Source of the DNA: AG-339-G14 sp902553315
GTDB lineage: Bacteria; Pseudomonadota; Gammaproteobacteria; Magnimaribacterales; AG-339-G14
Length of the DNA stretch: 16,148 nt
Direction of reading: 5' to 3'
NCBI GenBank assembly: GCA_902553315.1
Contig: CACDKN010000007.1
Location: 1-16,148 of the forward strand
Shown here: piece after piece, positions 1 through 6,090 of the stretch
Layout of the letters: each line of letters starts with the position of its first letter
How positions within the stretch are numbered: position 1 is the stretch's first letter
Notes under the pieces: generated by a model
What the model saw: the letters and a program-made list of their open reading frames with translations, nothing else
What the model was told of the DNA's origin: nothing
The model's database searches: none
Made by a program: the position numbers and the translations under genes

Positions 1-101
1 GTTGCTTTTTTAACTTTATAACCTTCACTTTCAAAATTAAATGAAAGGGTTTGAAGCAAATCCAGTTCGTCTTCGACTAATAAAATTGTATGCTTACTCA
101 C
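1..101 (-). CDS. Two-component response regulator, N-terminal fragment (receiver domain start)
   Basis: Only the first 33 codons lie in the window; the gene continues past the left edge. The translation begins (M)SKHTILLVEDELDLLQTL, the typical beta1 strand and acidic pocket (E10, D11, E12) of a CheY-like receiver domain, followed by NFESEGYKV, which resembles the helix 1-strand 2 part of OmpR/PhoB regulators. The phosphorylated Asp (near residue 53 in the family) and any output domain lie outside, so the subfamily cannot be fixed. The start is GTG at 101-99: the frame has a TGA stop two codons upstream and no ATG nearby. No Shine-Dalgarno sequence precedes it. It lies downstream of and co-oriented with the SixA-like phosphatase gene, 76 bases away, and has its own candidate promoter. 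Confidence 0.85.
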   Translation of the reverse strand, partial: MSKHTILLVEDELDLLQTLSFNFESEGYKVKKA

Positions 102-107
102 GTTTCA

Positions 108-137
108 ATTTTACAAGAAATAATTTCCAATTGTTAA
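108..137 (-). promoter_or_regulatory. Candidate sigma-70 promoter of the response regulator, placing the transcript start at the GTG
   Basis: Reading the minus strand, TTAACA (137-132, five of six matches to the -35 consensus) is followed after 18 bases by TAAAAT (113-108, five of six to the -10). The predicted transcription start falls at about position 101, the G of the GTG start codon, so the mRNA would be leaderless or nearly so. This is a consensus match only; AT-rich DNA gives such matches by chance. The rest of the 102-177 gap shows no gene and no clear terminator hairpin for the upstream phosphatase gene. Confidence 0.45.
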
Positions 138-177
138 ATAACTTATTTATTTTTTGATTTTCTAAGAATTTTAAAAC

Positions 178-645
178 TTAAACTAAATCTTTCGGACTTT
201 TAAGAAAATTAAACTCTCCTATTAAAGTTCCAGGGTCAATTAAATTTATTTGGCAGATAGAACAAGTCTTTAAATATATATTTTTGAATTTAAGCATCTC
301 TTCAGCAACGTAAGAAATCGTTGGATTGTGTCCAAAAATAACAATATGTTTCAAATGATTATTTTCTAGAATTAAACTTTCGTAATCTTGTAAATTTGCG
401 TGATACAAATTATCGACTGTGTTTAATTCAATCGGAGAAAATTCTTTTTCAAAATATTTTGCGGTTGCTAAAGCTCTATTGGCTGGGCTCGTAAAAAGAA
501 CGGGAGTCTCATGAATATTCTCAAAAAACCACTGAGCCATTTTTGGAGCGTCTCTGTTGCCTCTTTCGTTTAAAGGTCTGTCGAAATCATCTAATGAGAG
601 ATCTGACCAAGAAGATTTTGCATGCCTGACTAAGGTTAGAAGCAT
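178..645 (-). CDS. sixA: SixA-like phosphohistidine phosphatase (histidine phosphatase superfamily)
   Basis: This is a 155-residue histidine phosphatase (branch 1, phosphoglycerate mutase-like fold). The catalytic RHA motif is at residues 7-9 (H8 nucleophile), with the extended block RHAKSSW. DFDRPLNERG at 20-29 and SPANRALATA at 53-62 supply the usual phosphate-binding arginines. GHNP at 105-108 carries the second catalytic His. SixA of E. coli dephosphorylates histidine phosphotransfer domains such as that of ArcB. The HAKSSW/DFDRPLNERG version seen here belongs to a broad SixA-like group whose substrates are mostly untested, so the substrate is an inference. The length (E. coli SixA is about 160) supports a complete single-domain cytosolic enzyme. 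The ATG overlaps the stop of an upstream 37-codon ORF as TAATG, implying translational coupling. A response regulator gene follows downstream. Confidence 0.85.
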   Translation of the reverse strand: MLLTLVRHAKSSWSDLSLDDFDRPLNERGNRDAPKMAQWFFENIHETPVLFTSPANRALATAKYFEKEFSPIELNTVDNLYHANLQDYESLILENNHLKHIVIFGHNPTISYVAEEMLKFKNIYLKTCSICQINLIDPGTLIGEFNFLKSPKDLV

Positions 646-758
646 TAAAAAAAATAGTCTATTAAGTAACTTATAACAGCTAAAAAAACTGTCACTGAGA
701 TCAACAGAATCATCAATCCCTTCAGGTTAAATTTCTTATCCTCATTCCTATCTGTCAT
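645..758 (-). CDS. Hypothetical 37-residue single-span membrane protein upstream of sixA
   Basis: I do not recognise this gene. It has 37 codons beginning MTDRNEDKKFNLKG, a charged polar N-terminus, then an uninterrupted hydrophobic stretch (about residues 15-33, LMILLISVTVFLAVISYLI), ending DYFF. This looks like one transmembrane helix with a short cytoplasmic tail of mixed charge. Its TAA stop overlaps the sixA ATG by two bases (TAATG), an arrangement typical of translationally coupled genes. No clear ribosome binding site precedes its ATG, and only 29 bases separate it from the divergent infA start. The coding reading is supported by the overlap, by its filling an otherwise empty 142-base gap, and by the strongly membrane-like composition. 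Against it are its small size and lack of known relatives. It might anchor or regulate the phosphatase, but that is speculation. Confidence 0.55.
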   Translation of the reverse strand: MTDRNEDKKFNLKGLMILLISVTVFLAVISYLIDYFF

Positions 759-761
759 AAT
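733..761 (+). promoter_or_regulatory. Candidate extended -10 promoter of infA
   Basis: TGT-CATAAT (753-761) is an extended -10 element with five of six matches. A poor -35 (TTCTTA, 733-738) sits 17 bases upstream. Transcription would start near 768, leaving a leader of about 20 bases without a Shine-Dalgarno sequence before the infA ATG. The site lies inside the 37-codon ORF on the opposite strand. It is a pattern match only. Confidence 0.35.
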
Positions 762-782
762 GGACTACATTAACATTAAATA

Positions 783-811
783 TTTATATGGCTAAAGAAG
801 ATTTGATTGAA
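783..811 (-). promoter_or_regulatory. Weak candidate promoter for the 37-codon ORF and sixA
   Basis: On the minus strand TATAAA (788-783) lies 17 bases from TTCAAT (811-806), inside the beginning of infA. It would give a start near 776 and an 18-base leader to the ATG at 758. The -35 is only about half consensus, so this is a tentative site. Its interest is that the two divergent promoters would have to interleave with the infA start region because the gap is only 29 bases. Confidence 0.25.
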
Positions 812-1006
812 ATGGAAGGCGAGGTTATCGACACCATGCCCAACACTACTTTTAAAGTTAAATTAGAAAACGACCATGTAATTACTGCCCATATTTCTGG
901 AAAAATGAGAAAAAATTACATTCGAATTCTAACCGGAGATAAAGTCAAAGTAGAAATGACTCCTTACGATCTTACCAAAGGAAGAATTACGTTTAGATCC
1001 AAATAA
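788..1006 (+). CDS. infA: Translation initiation factor IF-1
   Basis: This is a 72-residue protein, exactly the normal length of bacterial IF-1, forming a single S1/OB-fold RNA-binding domain. It begins MAKEDLIEMEGEVIDTMPN and carries the near-invariant block HISGKMRKNYIRILTGDKV (residues 34-52) and the end TPYDLTKGRITFRSK. IF-1 binds the ribosomal A site of the 30S subunit during initiation and assists IF-2 and IF-3. The ATG is fixed by the conserved N-terminus. No ribosome binding site is visible in the 20 bases upstream. The gene converges on clpA with one base between stop codons; the infA-clpA neighbourhood is conserved across gammaproteobacteria, but the aat gene that often follows infA is absent here. 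Confidence 0.98.
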   Translation: MAKEDLIEMEGEVIDTMPNTTFKVKLENDHVITAHISGKMRKNYIRILTGDKVKVEMTPYDLTKGRITFRSK

Positions 1007-1007
1007 C

Positions 1008-3269
1008 CTACTTTTTCGGTTCGACTGGTACTTTTCGATTCTCGTGTTCAGAGAAAGAAACTTTAATATCATTATCCTTAAGTTTCACCGTAACAACCCC
1101 ACCCGATTTTGAAAGATCGCCAAAGAGAATTGATTCGGCGAGATTTTTTTTGATTTTGTCTTGAATCAATCGTTGCATAGGTCTAGCGCCGAGTTTGGAG
1201 TCGTAACCATTTTCAGCGAGCCATTCTCGAGCGTCTTTATCAACTTCTAGAGTTACTTTCTTCTCGTCGAGTTGCGCTTGGAGTTCTGTTAAGAATTTGT
1301 CTAAAACGGTGTGAATAACTTCTTTACTCAAGGCATCAAATTGAACAATTGCGTCGAGACGATTTCTAAATTCGGGGCTGAAAGTTTTTTTAATAGCTTC
1401 CGTTCCATCCGAAGTGTTGTCTTGTTTTTGAAAACCCATAGACTCTCTGGCCATTTCTTGTGCACCCGAGTTAGTGGTCATAATAATGACGCAATTTCTA
1501 AAACCAGCTTTTCTTCCGTTGTTATCGGTCAAAGTTCCATGGTCCATGACCTGCAAAAGAATGTTGAAAACTTCAGGATGAGCTTTTTCGATTTCATCCA
1601 ACAAAATCACCGAGTGAGGATTTTTCGTGATGGCTTCAGTCAACAGTCCTCCCTCATCGTAGCCAACATAACCTGGAGGCGCTCCGATCAACCTTGAGAC
1701 GGTGTGTCGTTCCATGTATTCAGACATGTCAAAACGAATAAGTTCAACTCCTAATAAAGAAGCCAGTTGCCTAGACACTTCGGTTTTTCCAACCCCAGTA
1801 GGTCCAGAAAACAAAAATGATCCCATGGGTTTCTCATCGTTTCCTAAGCCGGCTCTTGAGAGCACGATGGCACTAGCGAGTTTTTCGATGGCTGTGTCCT
1901 GACCAAAAATTACTCTTTTTAGATCCTCTTCGAGTTTGCCTAGAGAAACTCGATCTTTAACGGAAATACTCTTTTCAGGTATTTTTGCCATTTGCGAGAT
2001 AATTTTTTGTATGTCTTGTTCAGAGACAGTTTTTCTCTTGCTCGAAGACAGACGAATTCTTGCTCCGGCCTCGTCGATTACATCGATAGCTTTGTCGGGA
2101 AGAAACTTATCACGAATGTGCTTAGCAGAAAGCTCTGCAGCAGCTTTTATCGAACCGCCTGAATATTTTAGTTGGTGATGCTCTTCAAATTTTGGTTTTA
2201 AACCCTCCAAAATTTTTATGGTTTCAGCAACGGAAGGTTCGTCTAAGTCGACTTTTTGAAATCTTCTAGACAACGCTCGATCTTTCTCGAAAACGGTTCG
2301 GTATTCCTTGAAGGTAGTAGAACCTATAAATTTCACTGAATTTTTCCCAAGCACTGGCTTAAGGAGATTGGAAGCATCCATGACTCCGCCAGAGGTTGCA
2401 CCCGCACCGATTATTGTGTGAATTTCATCGATGAACAAAATCGAGTTTTCTATCTTGGAAAGTTCATGCAAAATTGTTTTCAATCTTTTCTCGAAATCAC
2501 CTCTGTACTTAGTACCGGCCAAAAGCGAGCCCATGTCGAGTGAAAAGATTTGGCAATCTTTTAGAGTTTCTGGAACTTTGTTTTCGACGATATTTTTTGC
2601 AAGACCCTCGATTAAAGCAGTTTTTCCAACGCCTGATTCACCAACTAAAATTGGATTATTTTTACTTCTTCTGGCTAAAATTTGAGTGATACGAACTAAT
2701 TCATTCTCTCTTCCTATAATTGGATCGATTCTTCCATTTTTCGCTTCTTCGTTTAAATTTAGTGCGAATTTTAAAATATTGGATTCAGTTTTTTCTTCGT
2801 TAACCTGTTCTTCACCAGTATTAGCCGCGTCTTCGCTGAGCTTTCCAGTTTCACCATGACTTAAATAAGAAACTGCATCAAGCCTAGTCATGCCCTGTTT
2901 TTTTAGAAGAAAAACACTATGACTTTCCTTTTCGCTAAATAAAGCAACAAGTACATTGGCACCAGAAACTTCATTCGTTCCGGTCGACTGAACGTGAAAA
3001 ACTGCTCTTTGAATTACTCTTTGATAACTTAACGTTGGCTGAATTTCTTTATCGTCTGTCTTTCCTTTAGGCGCATGATTTTCTATAAAATCCATTAATT
3101 CTTTTCTTAGCGATTCAACGTCAACGTCGCAAGAGGCTAAAAGATTCAGCGCATCTTCATTGTCTAGTAGAGACAATAGTAAATGTTCTGTGGTGACAAA
3201 TTCGTGACCATCGGCATGGGCTTTTTTGAAAGAGTTGTTCAAACAAGTTTCTAAGTTTTTTTCTAACAT
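1008..3269 (-). CDS. clpA: ATP-dependent Clp protease ATP-binding subunit ClpA
   Basis: This 753-residue Hsp100 AAA+ unfoldase (E. coli ClpA has 758) threads substrates into ClpP. Residues 1-140 are the Clp N domain that docks ClpS. The first AAA module has Walker A GESGVGKT (210-217) and Walker B ILFIDE (277-282). The second has Walker A GPTGVGKT (489-496), Walker B VILLDE (554-559) and sensor 2 GARP (694-697). There is no long ClpB-type middle coiled coil, which separates it from ClpB. The ClpP-docking loop position reads MGF (611-613) where E. coli has IGL. The ATG overlaps the clpS TAA (TAATG), and a strong GGAGGAGG ribosome binding site lies within the end of clpS, so the two are translationally coupled. 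The tail ends KVPVEPKK. No clpP is in the window. Confidence 0.97.
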   Translation of the reverse strand: MLEKNLETCLNNSFKKAHADGHEFVTTEHLLLSLLDNEDALNLLASCDVDVESLRKELMDFIENHAPKGKTDDKEIQPTLSYQRVIQRAVFHVQSTGTNEVSGANVLVALFSEKESHSVFLLKKQGMTRLDAVSYLSHGETGKLSEDAANTGEEQVNEEKTESNILKFALNLNEEAKNGRIDPIIGRENELVRITQILARRSKNNPILVGESGVGKTALIEGLAKNIVENKVPETLKDCQIFSLDMGSLLAGTKYRGDFEKRLKTILHELSKIENSILFIDEIHTIIGAGATSGGVMDASNLLKPVLGKNSVKFIGSTTFKEYRTVFEKDRALSRRFQKVDLDEPSVAETIKILEGLKPKFEEHHQLKYSGGSIKAAAELSAKHIRDKFLPDKAIDVIDEAGARIRLSSSKRKTVSEQDIQKIISQMAKIPEKSISVKDRVSLGKLEEDLKRVIFGQDTAIEKLASAIVLSRAGLGNDEKPMGSFLFSGPTGVGKTEVSRQLASLLGVELIRFDMSEYMERHTVSRLIGAPPGYVGYDEGGLLTEAITKNPHSVILLDEIEKAHPEVFNILLQVMDHGTLTDNNGRKAGFRNCVIIMTTNSGAQEMARESMGFQKQDNTSDGTEAIKKTFSPEFRNRLDAIVQFDALSKEVIHTVLDKFLTELQAQLDEKKVTLEVDKDAREWLAENGYDSKLGARPMQRLIQDKIKKNLAESILFGDLSKSGGVVTVKLKDNDIKVSFSEHENRKVPVEPKK

Positions 3270-3619
3270 TAATCGTCCTCCTCCACTGGTTCTATTTCAC
3301 TCATTAATGGATGCTCGTTTTGCTGAGAAAAATTGTTTACTTGCATTGATTTTGTTTCTGCAACCTCTCTGGTAAAAATACCACAAACGCCTTTGCCCTT
3401 GGTGTGGACAGCAAGCATAATTTGCGTTGCTTTTTCTTTGTCTAATCCAAAAAAATTTTGCAAAACATGAACCACAAATTCCATTGGGGTGTAATTATCG
3501 TTTAAAAGTATCACTCGATACAAAGAAGGTTTTTTTACTATTGGATCGGCGGTCTTAGTCGCTAATGATGAACCTTCCTCAAAATCATTATCTTCTGAGT
3601 TTGACGCATTAAAAATCAT
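3269..3619 (-). CDS. clpS: ATP-dependent Clp protease adaptor ClpS
   Basis: This 116-residue ClpS (E. coli 106) has a disordered acidic N-terminal tail (about residues 1-30, rich in E/D/S) and a core domain with YRVILLNDNYTPMEFVV (34-50), HTKGKGVCGIFTREVAETK (72-90) and EHPL (102-105). These motifs form the pocket that recognises N-end rule residues (Leu, Phe, Tyr, Trp), the substrates ClpS delivers to ClpA. The start ATG lies one base after the icd stop codon, and its stop overlaps the clpA ATG, giving an icd-clpS-clpA transcription unit. Its only possible ribosome binding site is a weak GGAA inside the last icd codons. The cspD gene found next to clpS in E. coli and Pseudomonas is missing. 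The identification is firm. Confidence 0.97.
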   Translation of the reverse strand: MIFNASNSEDNDFEEGSSLATKTADPIVKKPSLYRVILLNDNYTPMEFVVHVLQNFFGLDKEKATQIMLAVHTKGKGVCGIFTREVAETKSMQVNNFSQQNEHPLMSEIEPVEEDD

Positions 3620-3620
3620 A

Positions 3621-4907
3621 TTAAGATTCCATGTATTTAAAATATTCAGTAGTCATGCCATGATTTATTTCATCGGCATACTCAGAACATTTTAATAAAG
3701 TCGCATCTTTCATCAATCTTTCTAAATCATAAGTTACTAACTTATTCTTTATTGCCCAAGTCACTCCTTTAAGAATATTATCTGCGGCTTCTGTCCAGCC
3801 CAGATATCTCATCATCATTTCCGCAGACAAAATCAAAGAGGAAGGATTTACTTTATCTTGCCCAGCGTATTTTGGCGCCGTTCCATGGGTTGCTTCAAAA
3901 AGAGCAACTTTGTCTCCTATATTAGCTCCCGGAGCCAGTCCTAGCCCGCCAACTTTTGCAGCCAGGGCATCGGAAATAAAATCTCCATTTAAATTCATCG
4001 TGGCGATAACATCGTAGTCCAAGGGTCTTATCAAAATCTGTTGTAAAAAATTATCGGTAATAATATCTTTAAGGATTATTTGTTTTTTTGTATTAGGATT
4101 AACAAATGACATCCACTCTCCGCCATCAAGTAAGGTAGCACCATATTCTCTTTCGGCTAAATCGTAAGCCCACTTTTTAAATGCGCCTTCAGTAAATTTC
4201 ATAATATTGCCTTTGTGAACAATACTGACAGATGCCCTGTCGTGGTCGATGGCATAGTCAATGGCTTTTCTAACGAGCCTTTCGGTTCCTTCTTTGGAAA
4301 TATTTTTAACACCGATGCCGCAATTTTCTTCAAATCTTAAATTTTCAACACCCATTTCATTTGTCAGAAAGTCTATAATTTTCTTAGCTTCTTCCGAATC
4401 GGCTGCAAACTCTATACCGGTGTAAATGTCTTCAGAGTTTTCTCGAAAAACAATCATGTCAGTATTTTGAGGATACCTCACTGGAGAAGGAACCCCTTCA
4501 AAATATTTAATGGGTCTCTGACAAAGATATAAGTCCAGTTTTTGTCTCAACGCTACATTCAAAGAACGTATCCCCCCACCTATTGGTGTAGTGAGAGGCC
4601 CCTTTATTGCTACTGAGAATTCTTTGATAGCGGCAATTGTCTCATCTGGCATCCAAACATCATCTCCGTAAGTTTTGACCGACTTTTCACCGCAATATAT
4701 CTCCATCCATTCAATTTTTCTCTTATCGCCATAAGCTGTTTTTACCGCATGATCGACGACTTTAATTGTAGCCGGCGAAATATCGGTGCCAATGCCATCA
4801 CCCTCTATGAAAGGAATAATTGGGTTGTCAGGAACATTAATTTTTCCATTTTTATCAAAGGAAATTTTTTCTCCAGCTTTAGGGGTAATTATATTTTTAT
4901 ATTTCAT
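3621..4907 (-). CDS. icd: NADP-dependent isocitrate dehydrogenase
   Basis: This is a 428-residue homodimeric NADP-type isocitrate dehydrogenase (E. coli Icd 416), oxidising isocitrate to 2-oxoglutarate with CO2 and NADPH in the TCA cycle. Seen in the sequence: GIRSLNVALRQ (112-122), whose S115 matches the substrate-binding Ser phosphorylated by AceK in E. coli; FRENSEDIYTGIE (154-166); and the metal-binding NGDFISDALAAKVGG (307-321). The NADP-specific pair K346/Y347 occurs in HGTAPKYAGQDKVNP, and Y393/R397 in TYDLERLM; both agree with NADP rather than NAD use. It is the first gene of icd-clpS-clpA, and divergent from mnmA. No ribosome binding site is evident. Regulation by AceK cannot be judged because aceK is not in the window. 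Confidence 0.97.
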   Translation of the reverse strand: MKYKNIITPKAGEKISFDKNGKINVPDNPIIPFIEGDGIGTDISPATIKVVDHAVKTAYGDKRKIEWMEIYCGEKSVKTYGDDVWMPDETIAAIKEFSVAIKGPLTTPIGGGIRSLNVALRQKLDLYLCQRPIKYFEGVPSPVRYPQNTDMIVFRENSEDIYTGIEFAADSEEAKKIIDFLTNEMGVENLRFEENCGIGVKNISKEGTERLVRKAIDYAIDHDRASVSIVHKGNIMKFTEGAFKKWAYDLAEREYGATLLDGGEWMSFVNPNTKKQIILKDIITDNFLQQILIRPLDYDVIATMNLNGDFISDALAAKVGGLGLAPGANIGDKVALFEATHGTAPKYAGQDKVNPSSLILSAEMMMRYLGWTEAADNILKGVTWAIKNKLVTYDLERLMKDATLLKCSEYADEINHGMTTEYFKYMES

Positions 4908-4916
4908 TACATATTT

Positions 4917-4947
4917 TTGAAAATTCGAGAAAATCCTATTGTATCAT
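4917..4947 (+). promoter_or_regulatory. Candidate promoter of mnmA, overlapping the icd promoter
   Basis: TTGAAA (4917-4922) and TATCAT (4942-4947) are separated by 19 bases, slightly long. The -10 shares the bases of the icd extended -10 on the other strand, so polymerase could not occupy both at once. Start near 4954, leader about 25 bases. AAGAG at 4964-4968 is a weak ribosome binding candidate before the mnmA ATG. Confidence 0.35.
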
Positions 4948-4966
4948 TTTAACGAGATTAACTTAA
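4938..4966 (-). promoter_or_regulatory. Candidate extended -10 promoter of the icd-clpS-clpA operon
   Basis: On the minus strand TTAAGT (4966-4961) is followed after 17 bases by TACAAT (4943-4938), preceded by TG one base away (TGA-TACAAT), giving an extended -10 with five of six matches. Predicted start near 4931, leader about 24 bases, with no Shine-Dalgarno sequence. It is one of the better promoter matches in the window, within the 71-base divergent gap. Confidence 0.5.
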
Positions 4967-4978
4967 GAGTAAGTACAA

Positions 4979-6058
4979 ATGGGCAAATCTAAAAAGGTTT
5001 TGGTTGGTGTTTCTGGCGGCGTAGATTCCTCTGTTGCTGCTGCTTTATTAAAAGATCAAGGCTATGAGGTCACTGGAGCTTTTATGAAAAACTGGGAAGA
5101 CGATGATGGGACTCCCTATTGCAGTGTAAAAGAAGATTTCCTTGATGCTGCTTCTGTATGTCAAAAATTGGATATTGATTTGATTGATTTAAACTTCTCG
5201 AAAGAGTACCGAGAAAATGTGTTTTCACATTTTATTGATGGTTTAGAAAATGGTCGAACTCCAAATCCAGACATCTTTTGTAATACTTTCATAAAATTTA
5301 AAGAGTTTTATCAATACGCTTTAGAAAATAAATTCGATTACATTGCTACTGGACATTATTGCGATGTAAAAACTACAGACTCTGAAGAATTAGCTTTGTG
5401 TAAAGCGACTGATCTAAATAAAGATCAAACATATTTTTTATGCGATATAAAAAAAGAAGTTCTGAATCATTGCTTGTTTCCTCTTGGCAAACTATTGAAA
5501 GAAGATGTAAGAAAAATAGCTCAAGAAAAAGATCTAATTACCTTTAACAAAAAAGACAGCACTGGTATTTGTTTTATTGGTGAAAGACCCTTTCCTGATT
5601 TTCTTTCAAGATATGTGCCTGAAGAAGAAGGAATGATTTTGGATGAGAATCAAAAAGAAATCGGTGTCCACAAGGGAACTCATTTTTTTACAATCGGGCA
5701 GCGACAAGGTTTGGGTATTGGAGGCGTCAAAGATGCTAAAGAAAAGCCATGGTATGTAGCTAAAAAAGATCACAAAAAAAACACGCTTACCGTTGTGCAA
5801 GATAATAATCATCCGCTTTTATTTAAATCTGAATTGTTGGTCAAAAAAATTAATTGGCTCACAAAAGAAATACCTAACTTAGAAAATATTTCTGCGAAGA
5901 TTAGGTACAGACAAAAGGATCAAGTTTGCTCTGTTAAGAAACAAAACAATACTTGGTTAGTGCAATTCGATGAACCGCAAAGAGCTGTTACTCCTGGACA
6001 GACAATTGCCTTTTATAAAGACGATTTTTGTCTTGGCGGAGGCGAAATAGAATTATAA
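4979..6058 (+). CDS. mnmA: tRNA-specific 2-thiouridylase MnmA
   Basis: This 359-residue protein (E. coli MnmA 368) thiolates C2 of the wobble uridine (U34) in tRNAs for Lys, Glu and Gln, using ATP and sulfur passed from IscS through the Tus relay. The N-terminal PP-loop ATPase has SGGVDS (12-17). The catalytic cysteine is C101 in PNPDIFCNTFIKF, and the persulfide-accepting cysteine is C198 in DSTGICFIGERPF. GTHFFTIGQRQGLGIGG follows, then the C-terminal beta-barrel region ending with CLGGGEIEL. The start is the ATG at 4979, with the conserved KKVLVGVSGGVDSS right after it. It leads the mnmA-purB-aceA strand run. The usual neighbour hflD, which lies between mnmA and purB in E. coli and Pseudomonas, is absent: only 24 bases separate the two genes. 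Confidence 0.97.
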   Translation: MGKSKKVLVGVSGGVDSSVAAALLKDQGYEVTGAFMKNWEDDDGTPYCSVKEDFLDAASVCQKLDIDLIDLNFSKEYRENVFSHFIDGLENGRTPNPDIFCNTFIKFKEFYQYALENKFDYIATGHYCDVKTTDSEELALCKATDLNKDQTYFLCDIKKEVLNHCLFPLGKLLKEDVRKIAQEKDLITFNKKDSTGICFIGERPFPDFLSRYVPEEEGMILDENQKEIGVHKGTHFFTIGQRQGLGIGGVKDAKEKPWYVAKKDHKKNTLTVVQDNNHPLLFKSELLVKKINWLTKEIPNLENISAKIRYRQKDQVCSVKKQNNTWLVQFDEPQRAVTPGQTIAFYKDDFCLGGGEIEL

Positions 6059-6065
6059 ATTAATG

Positions 6066-6090
6066 TATAATTCTTAAGCTTAATGCTTAA
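6066..6090 (+). promoter_or_regulatory. TATAAT box and small inverted repeat over the purB start
   Basis: A perfect TATAAT sits at 6066-6071, 11 bases before the purB ATG, with no good -35 at the right distance. If used, transcription would begin near 6078, leaving about five leader bases. TTAAGC (6074-6079) and GCTTAA (6085-6090) form a six-pair inverted repeat with a five-base loop that contains the A and T of the start codon. On mRNA reading through from mnmA this hairpin could mask the start; on mRNA from the local promoter the left arm would be mostly missing. The function is inferred. Confidence 0.35.

Noticed and set aside
102..177. Possible gene or terminator between sixA and the response regulator
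   Set aside because: AT-rich with frequent stops and no stable hairpin; only the promoter-like match is retained.
1311..2685. Several plus-strand open frames of 66-128 codons opposite clpA
   Set aside because: Antisense shadows of a well-conserved gene, with no family resemblance and no ribosome binding sites that I can see.
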